A DNA stretch of 64,000 bases from a virus. The stretch is taken from positions 62,001-126,000 of IMG/VR virus record IMGVR_UViG_3300043811_000021. The stretch is one strand, 5' to 3'. The position numbers were made by a program, and so were the translations under genes. The notes under the pieces were generated by a model. That model was not told the DNA's origin. It saw only the letters and a program-made list of their open reading frames with translations, and ran no database searches. Positions 38,461-47,710 of the stretch are shown here, in pieces. Each line of letters opens with the position of its first letter. The stretch's first letter is position 1.

Positions 38461-41400
38461 TTAAAATACTGGTACGTAGTGCGTAGTACCACCAATATTT
38501 ACAACAATGCACGTAGTAACAGAGGTCAGTGTCCCACCTTGATTACAATTTGAAGCCGCTGCCGTCGTTGACCCATATCCAATCTGACCAGAAGAAACAG
38601 CAGGGGCAGCAGAAGTAAGTGTTAGATTACTATGTGTAGTCGGATATGGCTCTACTAGAAGATATGTTCCTGTATACGAACCAGTAGAGGTACAGTTAAG
38701 TGTTAGAGTATTGACTCCAGCTAATCCAGGGGTGCTTGGATTAAGAATGAAAGTGCAATTTGTATTGTAGTTTGTCGCCGTTCCAGAGTCGTAGTAAGTA
38801 TCCATGAACTGCCAAGTATTTGAAGCGCAGGCAGGTGACCCAGAAGTAGGAGTTGGGCATGGTGGAGTTTGCGAACTTGTAGATAGAAGGAATGTCCCAA
38901 ACGCATCAATTCCTCCACCCCACACGCTACCTGTAAAGTGGCCAAAACTCTGCGATGTAATGCTTCCATTCATAGTGATGTTCCCATTCAAAAACATCGA
39001 ACCAGCGGTACTTAAAGTTAATTCTTTGGTTTGGTTTATGAAAGACTCAAGCAGATCGTTTGTATCTCCTGATGGTAAATACCATGATTCGTAAGAGCCT
39101 ACTCCTGAATTAGTTACAGAAGGTCCAACCGCTCCCGGACCCATGTGCGTTATTACAGGTCTAGAAGCAGTTACAGGAGCGAATGTTGTATCAAATGGTC
39201 CTGCATTGGCTCCTGTGTTTACACAGCTTGTGTAGCTATGATCATGTAAACCATATCCTCCAGTTGGCATCCCGAAGTTTACCGCTCCATATCCAGGAGC
39301 ACTGAAGGCATCTCTCATCCAAGATGAGGATTGAACGCTGCACTGTAAGTCTCCATTAATAGTTAAGTCAGCGTTCTGATCTACTACAAACCCGATATTC
39401 AGAGTATTCAGAGTAGGCGCAGAAAACTTAGGAGAATTAATTGTTGATCCATGCGAGGCCGCAGTTCCATTGAATGCATGGAATCCGACATAGACCTGTG
39501 AATCAAACTGAGGCGTATCCCATTCTATACCGTTATGGTCACCCATTCCTACAAAACCGCCTGGATTAGAATGGATATGTGTAGCCTTGTTAGGCCATGA
39601 TGTTAATTCTATTCCTGCTCCGTTCCTACAATTCCCAGTTTGAGTTAACGATGTTGTAAACAGTCCAGTTATGACTACATTTTCCAACTGGGAGTCAGTC
39701 ATCTGAGAGCAAAGCCCAGTATTGAAGAGAGAGTTGTTATAGAGAGCTAGTCCAAATGATCCGCTTCCTGCACAGTTCCCTACGGCAGAACAGAATCCAA
39801 CAGGAGCAGTCGTATTTGTCACAGCAGACGGCACACCTGCGGTTACTGTTGCCGTCACATTTGTTGGCATAGTTGTAAAGGCATTGAAAAAACCTGTCAG
39901 AGACCTAACCAATCCAACCGGATTGGATGTATAATTTGCTCCTCCAGAAGTTGTATAAACAGTTCCAGTACCCGAATCTGCAATTGATCCAACGGTAGAA
40001 CAAGAATTAGGAGCAGTCACCTGAAAACTCGTATTGCTAATTGTGTTAGTTACTGTGAATCCATTTCCGTTTACAGTACCTCCGTTATCCAAACATGCAC
40101 AAGCCGTCAAACCTCCGAGGAAAATCGTATTTCCATTGGCGAGGAAACTTGTCGTAGCAACTCCTAAAGTTGCAGTCCCTCCACTTCCACTAATTGTGCA
40201 GTTGTTTATCTGTGTGGCTCCGCCACTTCCAGTTGAATAAGTTGGAGGACCGACTGACGCTCTTACTTCAATATCATGCACAGTAGCTTGGTATACCCAT
40301 GACGTATTGCAGCATCCTCCGAGAGAAATATTCATTGGCGCAGGTTCACCACCTGCATCCGTGAATCCTCCTCCAATCTCTAAGTTGCTATATTCGCAAC
40401 CTTGGCATCCTTCTACATCAAAAGCTGATGAAGCAAGATGCCCACCAAAGAATCTAAATCCTGAAATCTTGATTGTAGGAAGCACAGGCTCTGACGGCGC
40501 AGGAGCCTTATAAATCATTGCCCTATTTAAAGTACATCCGGTCTGCATCGTCAAATAGCTTACCGAGTTTGCTCCCGGTAGTCCTTGTCCAATAAGACTT
40601 AGAGATTGAGCAGATACTTGCGGAATAGAAATACTATCGCATAAAGGATAAGACGATCCTCCGCTCAACGGACCAAATAAAAGAACTGAAGACTGATTTG
40701 CGGTTTGGAGCCATGCCGTAATATCTGCGATAGCCAGATTTACATATGTCGGCAAGTTTCCTGATCCATACCCAGTGGTCAACGCCGCGCTTGCCTGATA
40801 ATAATAGCAAGTCCCCGTCGAAGCAATTGTATCGGAACATGTAGTTGCCGCACCTGTTGAGGCAGTAGCAGTATTGCTTGGCTGTACAGAAATGAAATAG
40901 TGTCCACTTCCATCAGTAACCACACAATGAAGAGCATAAGTTCCAGCAGACCACGTTCCACACCATGTCGCAGTCTGTCCAATCCACCCATCAATATAAA
41001 ACACATCATTCACTTCAAGTGAGTTCAAGCTAATGCCCGCTGGCGCAACAGTCGAAGGCGGGAAAATTACTTGAGTGGAAGTAGGATTCTTGATCACTGA
41101 ATTGCTTGCTGCACTGGAATTAATCGTTACTATACCTAGTCCATCTGTAGGAGATAGAGTAATATCTGTTCCAGCTATCAGTTGTGTAACAGCCGATCCT
41201 CCACCTCCGCCTCCACCCCCGAAACATCCAGTAACTGTTAACGGAGCAGAGTAAGTATTTGGATAAATTCCTCCACTAAACTGGCAGTCGTATATCTGTC
41301 CTGTGGCAGCATAAAATAACCACTGTCCAGTTCCATTGTCCGCTGTAAATGGATTAGTAAGCGGATCGCTCGTCGCATCCGAATAGATCGTCGCGAGAGT

Positions 41401-41586
41401 AGTCGTTCCAGTCAAGTAGACGTAGACTGTGCATCCAGGTATTACTCCCTGCTGATAATTACTGGATGGTAATCCTGAAACTGTTGCTTGAGTAGCCCCT
41501 TGAACGCAGTAATTCTGAAATGGCGCTGTCTGAGAAACGGCGACAATCGGAGAAAACAAAAACAATAATAGATAAATTCGCTTCAT
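38461..41586 (-). CDS. Secreted β-helix spike-like protein with Sec signal peptide
   Basis: A 1041-residue protein from the ATG 41584-41586, overlapping the upstream stop (TAATG). It starts MKRIYLLLFLFSPIVAVSQT, a Sec signal peptide. The middle (KISGFRFFGGHLASSAFDVE, CEYSNLEIGGGF, TVHDIEVRA) reads as right-handed parallel β-helix, as in pectate-lyase-like tailspike depolymerases. Many Cys occur, unusual for a cytoplasmic virion protein. The in-frame extension to 41682 lies inside the upstream gene and is rejected. Polysaccharide binding or cleavage is inferred. Confidence 0.7.
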   Translation of the reverse strand: MKRIYLLLFLFSPIVAVSQTAPFQNYCVQGATQATVSGLPSSNYQQGVIPGCTVYVYLTGTTTLATIYSDATSDPLTNPFTADNGTGQWLFYAATGQIYDCQFSGGIYPNTYSAPLTVTGCFGGGGGGGGSAVTQLIAGTDITLSPTDGLGIVTINSSAASNSVIKNPTSTQVIFPPSTVAPAGISLNSLEVNDVFYIDGWIGQTATWCGTWSAGTYALHCVVTDGSGHYFISVQPSNTATASTGAATTCSDTIASTGTCYYYQASAALTTGYGSGNLPTYVNLAIADITAWLQTANQSSVLLFGPLSGGSSYPLCDSISIPQVSAQSLSLIGQGLPGANSVSYLTMQTGCTLNRAMIYKAPAPSEPVLPTIKISGFRFFGGHLASSAFDVEGCQGCEYSNLEIGGGFTDAGGEPAPMNISLGGCCNTSWVYQATVHDIEVRASVGPPTYSTGSGGATQINNCTISGSGGTATLGVATTSFLANGNTIFLGGLTACACLDNGGTVNGNGFTVTNTISNTSFQVTAPNSCSTVGSIADSGTGTVYTTSGGANYTSNPVGLVRSLTGFFNAFTTMPTNVTATVTAGVPSAVTNTTAPVGFCSAVGNCAGSGSFGLALYNNSLFNTGLCSQMTDSQLENVVITGLFTTSLTQTGNCRNGAGIELTSWPNKATHIHSNPGGFVGMGDHNGIEWDTPQFDSQVYVGFHAFNGTAASHGSTINSPKFSAPTLNTLNIGFVVDQNADLTINGDLQCSVQSSSWMRDAFSAPGYGAVNFGMPTGGYGLHDHSYTSCVNTGANAGPFDTTFAPVTASRPVITHMGPGAVGPSVTNSGVGSYESWYLPSGDTNDLLESFINQTKELTLSTAGSMFLNGNITMNGSITSQSFGHFTGSVWGGGIDAFGTFLLSTSSQTPPCPTPTSGSPACASNTWQFMDTYYDSGTATNYNTNCTFILNPSTPGLAGVNTLTLNCTSTGSYTGTYLLVEPYPTTHSNLTLTSAAPAVSSGQIGYGSTTAAASNCNQGGTLTSVTTCIVVNIGGTTHYVPVF

Positions 41587-41975
41587 TACTTCGTAACCGT
41601 CAAAGTCATTTTCACTGCATTTGTCAAAGTTTTTACGTATCCAGCCACATATCTCGGCCACATCTGCGATGGCATATCCCAACGCCCTACGTTCTGAGAG
41701 TTAACTTGAGTAATTGCTCCCAAGTAATTGTAGTTACCCGGAATAGGCAATCCTATATCCTGATTCGCCCCAAGAAGGTCAATCTCGAATGTTCCTGGCG
41801 CTCCAGAAAAAGAAACTTCAAAAGACAAACCCCACGGGTAGAAAGAACGATTGATCCTCTCTAAAACAAAAGATTGACTCAACCCCCCTACACTTACTGT
41901 TTCGTTTTGCCACAGGTATACAAGATTATTATTTCTTAAAAATCCTGCGGCACCGTTACCTATATATGGCGGCAT
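41586..41975 (-). CDS. Small structural protein
   Basis: A 129-residue β-rich protein (NLVYLWQNETVSVGGLSQSF, LSFEVSFSGAPGTFEIDLLG). It lies between the adaptor and spike genes and resembles small head-tail or fibre-attachment proteins in other phages. Exact role unknown. Confidence 0.66.
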   Translation of the reverse strand: MPPYIGNGAAGFLRNNNLVYLWQNETVSVGGLSQSFVLERINRSFYPWGLSFEVSFSGAPGTFEIDLLGANQDIGLPIPGNYNYLGAITQVNSQNVGRWDMPSQMWPRYVAGYVKTLTNAVKMTLTVTK

Positions 41976-41996
41976 TTCCTACTCCTTTTCCTACTC

Positions 41997-43265
41997 CTAG
42001 AATGTTCCGAGATTTACCTGCCCCGTCAGAGTTGCATATCCATCCTGATACCCAGGAGGCGGAGTTGATTGAGCGCGGGTAAAGTAAAGTTCCATTAGAT
42101 GTCTATCCATGATCCTTATCTGTCTGAGATCATCCTTGTACTCTTCCTGATGAGCTTTCCATAAAAACTGCCAATTAGCCCCAGAACCTCTCTCCATTTC
42201 ATCTCCCTTTTGTGACTCTTTCCAAAGAGATATTTCTTGGTAGGTTCTAAATTTCAGAAGCTCATCGGTCAACGGGTAAGGAACGGTATCTGTTGGATTT
42301 ACAAGAGAAGGCCAATTGCACTGACACATGAAAGTGTATGGAAGCTGCGTTATTGGGTGCGGCCATAACTCAAAAAGCATCTGCCCTAAAGTTGCGCTAT
42401 TAGGTCTAGTATCTTGTCCATAAGGAACCACATATAAAGGCTCATCAAAGACAGTTCTCTCCGCATCTTTATTTGCCAAGTCGATCTGTGTATATGTCCA
42501 AAAATCCATAGGATTATTGTTCGTAGTGTCTCTTATGTTGAACCATCTCTTGAAGTTAGGAGGGGCAGGATAGTAAGCCTGATAAATCATGTACGATCCA
42601 TTGACCTGCGGCGGTTCAGTCCACGGTCTATCAATCGTTAATGTAGCAATCAAAGTAACAGAGAAAGTAGCAGGGGTTCCACCATGAGAAAAAGTGATAT
42701 AAGGAGTTTTATATCCACTTCCAGCGGTTAAAAGGATAGGTGGAAGAGTTACAGTTCCATTTGCATTTACTGTAATCGAAACAGTAGCTCCACTACCAGT
42801 TACACCAGATACAGGAACAGTATAAGTTCCTGGAGTTTGCCCTGATCCATGAGTAATTACAGTTGCATAGGCAACTGTTCCATTGTTCCCTAGAGCGATG
42901 ATGTTATATAAGGAATAGTAGGGAATACGGATTTGCTGCTGCGTTAACAGAGGTGGATATGGAACCGATGCTGTCCATGAAGCCGTTGCAACTGCATCCC
43001 CAGTGATAGTATTGGTGAATGGAATAACAGTTATTGTTCCTGGGCTTAAGAACGTCGCTCCAGAATTAAATGACTGATTCTGCCCCTGACCAGAATAAGA
43101 ACCACCAAGAAGTCCAGGAGTTAGCCATCCATTAGTTTGGCATTGAAAACTCCATACGTTTTCATTTTGTATCTTGACAAATGCTTCGTTTATAAACGTC
43201 TTCGCGAGTCCCAAATTCATCCCTGGAACTCCAAGCATTTGCTGATACATATTCTGAAAGCTCAC
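41997..43265 (-). CDS. Head-tail adaptor-like protein (T7 gp11 type)
   Basis: A 422-residue protein. The N-terminus NLGLAKTFINEAFVKIQNEN and the C-terminal helices LLKFRTYQEISLWKESQKGD fit an adaptor/gatekeeper ring protein that joins portal and nozzle. A β-domain insertion (GTYTVPVSGVTGSGATVSIT...LLTAGSGYKTPYITF, about 140-200) closely parallels one in the 44055-44927 protein. It follows the basic mini-protein genes. Role inferred from gene order and fold pattern. Confidence 0.65.
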   Translation of the reverse strand: MSFQNMYQQMLGVPGMNLGLAKTFINEAFVKIQNENVWSFQCQTNGWLTPGLLGGSYSGQGQNQSFNSGATFLSPGTITVIPFTNTITGDAVATASWTASVPYPPLLTQQQIRIPYYSLYNIIALGNNGTVAYATVITHGSGQTPGTYTVPVSGVTGSGATVSITVNANGTVTLPPILLTAGSGYKTPYITFSHGGTPATFSVTLIATLTIDRPWTEPPQVNGSYMIYQAYYPAPPNFKRWFNIRDTTNNNPMDFWTYTQIDLANKDAERTVFDEPLYVVPYGQDTRPNSATLGQMLFELWPHPITQLPYTFMCQCNWPSLVNPTDTVPYPLTDELLKFRTYQEISLWKESQKGDEMERGSGANWQFLWKAHQEEYKDDLRQIRIMDRHLMELYFTRAQSTPPPGYQDGYATLTGQVNLGTF

Positions 43266-43286
43266 GTCTTACTCCTAGTCCTAGCG

Positions 43287-43409
43287 CTACACCTTGACAA
43301 ATACTTTCTTACGTCCCACCTTCTTCGGAACTTTTTGGCTTTTCCCGTAGATTTTCCTGAAAGATGGTGAACTCGCATAGGATTTCACCATCCTGCGCTT
43401 AGTTGCCAT
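43287..43409 (-). CDS. Basic mini-protein (40 aa)
   Basis: A frame of 40 residues with AGGTGG before the ATG. It is Lys/Arg-rich throughout (MATKRRMVKSYASSPSFRKI then YGKSQKVPKKVGRKK). One of several tiny basic proteins in the virion module. Confidence 0.65.
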   Translation of the reverse strand: MATKRRMVKSYASSPSFRKIYGKSQKVPKKVGRKKVFVKV

Positions 43410-43416
43410 TAGCCAC

Positions 43417-43542
43417 CTACTTTGAAGTCAGTTTTGCGAGGTTCTTTGTCTTCGCCTTACCATGCTTTTTGTGCGCCCATTGCTTTCCTGCTGGGATTGC
43501 TCCTGCTACCATGTGCGCCTTCTTCTTCGTTTTCTTCGCCAT
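43417..43542 (-). CDS. Lys/His-rich mini-protein (41 aa)
   Basis: A frame of 41 residues with AAGGAG 7 nt upstream of the ATG. It begins MAKKTKKKAHMVAGAIPAGK and contains WAHKKHGKAKTKN. The gene is 7 nt upstream of the next basic mini-protein and directly after a terminator. Confidence 0.7.
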   Translation of the reverse strand: MAKKTKKKAHMVAGAIPAGKQWAHKKHGKAKTKNLAKLTSK

Positions 43543-43577
43543 CTCAATTCTCCTTAAATTTTGGTTTCGCTACCTAC

Positions 43578-43622
43578 TAAAAACGCCCTCCGCAGTTACC
43601 ATTCCGGGACCACAGAGGGCGT
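43578..43622 (-). terminator. Rho-independent terminator after the capsid operon
   Basis: On the minus strand GACGCCCTC and GAGGGCGTT pair over 8-9 bp around a 24 nt loop and are followed by TTTTTAG. It lies 48 nt after the stop of the 43670-44002 gene. Confidence 0.8.
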
Positions 43623-43669
43623 CGATTGTCTGCCTACCGGGAGAGGACAACAGACCTTGTTAAAACTCC

Positions 43670-44002
43670 TTACCACTGTCCACAGAAACCGCCCATCTGT
43701 ACTGTTTCAGCAGAAAGATTTGTACTGGAAGAAACCTGCTGCCCAACAGAGCCTCCGTTTGCGTGATACCATACTGCGCTCCATGTAGTACGTTCTCCAG
43801 AAGCAGAAGGAATCGCGTAGACAATGTAGTTTCCACTAACTGACAGCATTCCACCAAACAATACATCAATAAACCGGCGATTGTTTTGCAGGGTTACAGG
43901 ATCGCCACCTGTCACGTAGGATGCAGGACCAGTTCCATAGCCACAAAATGCTTGGCGATAGCCTATGTAGTCCGGGTATCCATTGACCATTGTTAAAATC
44001 AT
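43670..44002 (-). CDS. Small head-associated structural protein
   Basis: A 110-residue protein. YPDYIGYRQAFCGYGTGPAS and RRFIDVLFGGMLSVSGNYIV are β-rich with regular Gly/Tyr, like proteins found next to capsid genes in related phages. Probably a decoration or head-fibre protein. Last gene before a strong terminator. Confidence 0.64.
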   Translation of the reverse strand: MILTMVNGYPDYIGYRQAFCGYGTGPASYVTGGDPVTLQNNRRFIDVLFGGMLSVSGNYIVYAIPSASGERTTWSAVWYHANGGSVGQQVSSSTNLSAETVQMGGFCGQW

Positions 44003-44028
44003 TGCGTCTCCTTACCCTTAAATCTCTT

Positions 44029-44048
44029 GGGGCGGGATTAACCGCCCC
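44029..44048 (-). terminator. Strong GC hairpin after the decoration-type gene
   Basis: GGGGCGG-TTAATC-CCGCCCC forms a perfect 7 bp GC stem 7 nt after the stop of the 44055-44927 gene. No long U run follows on the minus strand, so it may attenuate or protect the upstream mRNA rather than fully terminate. Confidence 0.5.
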
Positions 44049-44054
44049 GTTTCG

Positions 44055-44927
44055 TTAGTCTTGGAATACTCCTGCTGCGTATCCGAGATAAATTTTGAAC
44101 AGGTTAGATGCAACTGGGAGATCAACTGCAAGCCCAATCGTCTTGTTATCAACGGTTGTGTTAGTGGTTGGAATGTTAGCCAATCCACTTGAAGTCGGCT
44201 CAATAGTTGCCCCAGTTGCTGCTGATCCTGTAAATGAAGCTGCTCCGAGAACTGTAGCAATACCCAATTCTTGAATGAAAATATAGTTTCCAGGAGTTAC
44301 TGCTCCTGTTCCTGTAGCCGGATTCAAGAATATTACTGGGCGAACTGCAACTGCTGTGCTTGCTGCAACTTGATCGTAACTAGTAACAACATTAGGAGAA
44401 GTATCCAGCTGAGCCGCAACTGCTCCAGCACTTGTCTCAGTAGATGTCAAGCTGAATGTCGGAACGGAGTTATATCCTGCTCCGCTATTAGTCACAATCG
44501 CGGAAGTGATTGTTCCACCTGATCCAACTACAACCTGAATCGTTGCCCCAGTACCACCATTTCCTGCGTTAGCGGAAATATTGTAAGTCCCTGCTGTAGC
44601 TCCAGTACCAGCGTTAGTAATCACTACAGAGGCTACTCTTCCAATTGCACCGCCTGCACGAATATAACCAATTGTTCCAGTCTTTACGTTTGCAGCGGTT
44701 GCACCAGAGTCAAGCTGTACATAGCGATAACGACCAGCATGGCACAAGCCAACAGTCGTATTGGAAACCTGATTAGCTTCCTTCTCTGTCAAGTCAAAGT
44801 AGTCGCCTGCATTTAACCCACCAGTATTGTACTGCTGGTTAGTTACTGGGTCTACTAAGCCCGTCGAAGACGGAGAGTTTGCGGTATTTAATCCGCCCCA
44901 AATTGGTAGAATCGGCTGAAAAGGCAT
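44055..44927 (-). CDS. Capsid-associated (decoration-type) protein
   Basis: A 290-residue protein directly downstream of the major capsid gene. Order: N-terminal ILPIWGGLNTA; GDYFDLTEKEANQV...CHAGRYRYVQLD motif (about 40-73), also found in the 14593-14823 protein; β-domain GTYNISANAGNGGTGATIQV...IVTNSGAGYNSVPTF, shared with the adaptor-like protein; a C-terminal β-rich part. Probably decorates the head; exact role inferred. Confidence 0.68.
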   Translation of the reverse strand: MPFQPILPIWGGLNTANSPSSTGLVDPVTNQQYNTGGLNAGDYFDLTEKEANQVSNTTVGLCHAGRYRYVQLDSGATAANVKTGTIGYIRAGGAIGRVASVVITNAGTGATAGTYNISANAGNGGTGATIQVVVGSGGTITSAIVTNSGAGYNSVPTFSLTSTETSAGAVAAQLDTSPNVVTSYDQVAASTAVAVRPVIFLNPATGTGAVTPGNYIFIQELGIATVLGAASFTGSAATGATIEPTSSGLANIPTTNTTVDNKTIGLAVDLPVASNLFKIYLGYAAGVFQD

Positions 44928-44974
44928 TTCTCATTTCTCCTTCTGCGCGAACTTAGAGTCCAGCAGGTTAACCA

Positions 44975-46222
44975 TTATCCGTTGTTAAAGATTCCAGAAT
45001 TGAATCCAAATGCATAAGCATTGTGCCGTGGCTGCGAGTTATACAAGTTCGTGCTTACGCGCATGAAGATTGCATCAATCGAAACGTTATTTGGCATTGG
45101 CGCTCTGCGGATTCCATAGTTCCACCCACTCTTATTCGTCGGGCGAACCTTGAATGACTCAGGCTCCAAGAAATACAACACTTCCGAAGGCTGAATGACT
45201 GTGTTCGACGGGATATTAGAGTTTGTCGGAGAGAACGCAACATTCGCTCCATTAGAAGTAAACTGAGGAGTCGTAAACGAAACAGTAGTAGTGCTCGATC
45301 CAACACCATCCTGCAAGTTCGCGTTACCCTGTCCTGCGTCTGCTGGAGCTAGAGGGATGTAGTTCTGAGCTGCTGCGGAAGGAGCCAGCGGGTCAGCATA
45401 AATATCAATGCCGTCAAAGTTGAATCCACGCCATGCGATGTCATGATTCTTATTGCTGACATCTCTGCGCTGCGCATCAAGAGCAATCGAGATAGCCGCG
45501 TAACCAAAGGTGTTAGTAATACCCAAAGTTGGGTTTCCACCTGTTACCGTGCATTGCGCCTTCAACTGCGTCATAGCAGCAAAGTCAATCTGCCCAGGAG
45601 TTCCACCATTACCTAAGTAAAGCGGAGTAGAATTCAACGCAACACCAATTGCGCCGTTTCTTGCCTGTCCACCGTAATTCTTGTAGATATTTCCGTAAAC
45701 CGATGGGTCGATACCGTTGCTGAGAGCTTCATCTAGACCGTTGATTGCCTTGATGCGGTTATCTGTAATCGAAGTTCCGCTAGAAGCCTGCCCATGTCGG
45801 AATGAGTCCATCTCAAGAGCAGTATTCAAGCCAAGAACCATGTTCTCCATGTAAGCTTGGTACTCATCGATAATCGTTGGAGGACCAGAGTTGATGACTC
45901 CACCAGTTCCAGACCCGTCATCATACAGCGCGTCATCCATTGGCCACCATGCCGCGTAGAACTTCGGCAGAAACTTGATGCCAGTGTTGATCTGCTGTGC
46001 GGTAACAGTAACCGTCTGACCAGAATCAACCGCAGCATACTGTGTGCGACCGTAGAGGATGTTCTCTCTCATTCCAGCGCCGCCAAGAAACGGGTCCCAA
46101 ACTCCTGCGCGACGTAGCTTCGCTTGGAAGGGGGTACCCACGAAAAGATTATTGAAAAGTACGCCCACGCGGACCGCTTCGAGTTCCGCTGCGTCGATAA
46201 TTCCATAAAGTGGATCAAACAT
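44975..46222 (-). CDS. Major capsid protein
   Basis: A 415-residue protein with an AAAGGA site. Position directly after the scaffold-like gene, length and content support major capsid protein of the HK97-type fold: an N-terminal helix (IDAAELEAVRVGVLFNNLFV), the segment FLPKFYAAWWPMDDALYDDG, a long spine helix region (MENMVLGLNTALEMDSFRHG) and a C-terminal β-rich A/P-domain ending (EPESFKVRPTNKSGWNYGIR). There is no visible N-terminal delta domain beyond the scaffold. Fold is inferred from context. Confidence 0.8.
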   Translation of the reverse strand: MFDPLYGIIDAAELEAVRVGVLFNNLFVGTPFQAKLRRAGVWDPFLGGAGMRENILYGRTQYAAVDSGQTVTVTAQQINTGIKFLPKFYAAWWPMDDALYDDGSGTGGVINSGPPTIIDEYQAYMENMVLGLNTALEMDSFRHGQASSGTSITDNRIKAINGLDEALSNGIDPSVYGNIYKNYGGQARNGAIGVALNSTPLYLGNGGTPGQIDFAAMTQLKAQCTVTGGNPTLGITNTFGYAAISIALDAQRRDVSNKNHDIAWRGFNFDGIDIYADPLAPSAAAQNYIPLAPADAGQGNANLQDGVGSSTTTVSFTTPQFTSNGANVAFSPTNSNIPSNTVIQPSEVLYFLEPESFKVRPTNKSGWNYGIRRAPMPNNVSIDAIFMRVSTNLYNSQPRHNAYAFGFNSGIFNNG

Positions 46223-46257
46223 TTCTTTTTCCTTTCAGCAAATATGCTGTTTTCGTA

Positions 46258-47244
46258 CTAAGCCGCCGCTGCGTCTTTCTGTGAAATCGTGTCACGAATC
46301 ATTTTTGCCGTCTGCGCACGACGCTGGTTTTCATTCATCATCAGCGGATCAGGCATTTCCTTCGTTTCAACTTTGCGCTGCAATTCTGGAATCCTTGAAG
46401 ATACTGCAACCCTTACATCTGGATTGTTTCCACCCTGCTCTGCGCGAAGTTTTTCCTTAGCTGCATATTCAGCTTCACGAGCATCTAGCTTTTGCTTCCA
46501 CTCAGATTCCGCAGTAGCCTTTGCGTCAGCGGCTACTTTTGCATCATGCTCCTGCTGCTGGCGCTGAACAATATCCTGCTGCTTCTGAGCAAAGTTGTAC
46601 TTACGAGCAACATAGTCGCGGAAAGGAAGTTTCTGTGCATCTGCTTCTTTTGCTAATTGATCAAAAGGATCAGGAAGGAACTGTCCACCTGTTAGCCTCT
46701 GATACTCCTGCATCGCCCAACCAATATTAGATACACCATTCCCTAGCCGCTGATCGATTTGATCCATCGTAAACGTAGGCGATCCAGGAGTTGTTCCCGG
46801 TGCATTAGGAACAAATTGTCCATTTGGGCTGCGTGGAGGAGTTGCTGGAGTGGTAGGAGTGGTGAAAGTTGGAGCGTCTGTGGGTACGAAACCTGCACTT
46901 CGTGCCCCTTCATTTTGTGCCTTATAAAAGGCAGCTAAAGCATTTGCATTTGCAATGTCAGCCTGAAGTTTTACTTGCTCTTCCTGCCATGAGGTCAAAC
47001 CTGGGACAATCTTTGTTTCATAAAACTCTGTATTTGAACGATTCAAAAGTTCCGCATCTGCCTTGGCTTTTTCCCAAGCTAATCTATCTGTTTCAGCTTT
47101 CTGCGCCGCTGCTGTTGCATCCGCTTTTGCTTGCTCTGCCGAAGTTTGAATTCCTGTAAAGACAGTAATCAACTTCGGATCGAGAGATGAAATCTGCTCG
47201 TCAGTAAATCCGGTTTGTTTCAAAACTTCAGCAATTGATGCCAT
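46258..47244 (-). CDS. Scaffolding protein
   Basis: A 328-residue, helical, Ala/Gln/Glu/Lys-rich protein with no Cys, a Pro/Thr linker (about 120-155) and coiled-coil segments (QTSAEQAKADATAAAQKAET, KAKADAELLN...). It is encoded immediately upstream of the major capsid gene. This is the typical composition and place of a podovirus scaffold, which guides procapsid assembly and leaves before DNA packaging. Confidence 0.78.
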   Translation of the reverse strand: MASIAEVLKQTGFTDEQISSLDPKLITVFTGIQTSAEQAKADATAAAQKAETDRLAWEKAKADAELLNRSNTEFYETKIVPGLTSWQEEQVKLQADIANANALAAFYKAQNEGARSAGFVPTDAPTFTTPTTPATPPRSPNGQFVPNAPGTTPGSPTFTMDQIDQRLGNGVSNIGWAMQEYQRLTGGQFLPDPFDQLAKEADAQKLPFRDYVARKYNFAQKQQDIVQRQQQEHDAKVAADAKATAESEWKQKLDAREAEYAAKEKLRAEQGGNNPDVRVAVSSRIPELQRKVETKEMPDPLMMNENQRRAQTAKMIRDTISQKDAAAA

Positions 47245-47271
47245 AATTCTCTATTCTCCCGGTTCAATTTG

Positions 47272-47553
47272 TTAGTAACTTGGTTGCTGTGCTGTCGGTT
47301 GTGATTGTGGAGGTGTTACTAGTGCTGCTTGCGCTTCCTGAATTCCCTGTGCTACCTTTTCCATTCCCGATGCTAAACGAGGATCGGACGCAGAAATTTG
47401 TTTAGATACTTGGTACCACTGAGCTAGCAATTGTTGAAGTTGATTGGCTTGTCCACCACCTTGCGGAGGACCGCCTTGAGGAGAGGGGGAAGCGCCGCCC
47501 TGCGGAGGCGCTCCACCTTGTTGATCTGGTACCGGCATAGGACTCGTAGCCAT
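47272..47553 (-). CDS. Gln/Pro/Gly-rich small protein
   Basis: A 93-residue protein with PQGG-type repeats (GGAPPQGGASPSPQGGPPQG) in the first third and a helical middle (LQQLLAQWYQVSKQISASDP). Perhaps a head-assembly accessory; found between mini-protein and scaffold genes. Confidence 0.64.
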   Translation of the reverse strand: MATSPMPVPDQQGGAPPQGGASPSPQGGPPQGGGQANQLQQLLAQWYQVSKQISASDPRLASGMEKVAQGIQEAQAALVTPPQSQPTAQQPSY

Positions 47554-47577
47554 TTTTTCTCCGTTACAGGGTTAAGG

Positions 47578-47679
47578 CTACTTGATTACCATCTTCTTGC
47601 TGTGACGCTTGTGTCTCTTGCCATTGTGATGAGCCTTCTTAACGTGTGCCTTTTTTCCGCCTACCTTGTGCTTTGCCAT
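47578..47679 (-). CDS. Lys/His-rich mini-protein (33 aa)
   Basis: A frame of 33 residues with AGGAG 7 nt before the ATG. Almost all residues are Lys, His, Gly, Arg or Ala (MAKHKVGGKKAHVKKAHHNG, KRHKRHSKK). First gene of the capsid operon after a terminator. Protamine-like in composition. Confidence 0.7.
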   Translation of the reverse strand: MAKHKVGGKKAHVKKAHHNGKRHKRHSKKMVIK

Positions 47680-47710
47680 GATTGTTCTCCTTTGTGGTTT
47701 CGATTTCGGT

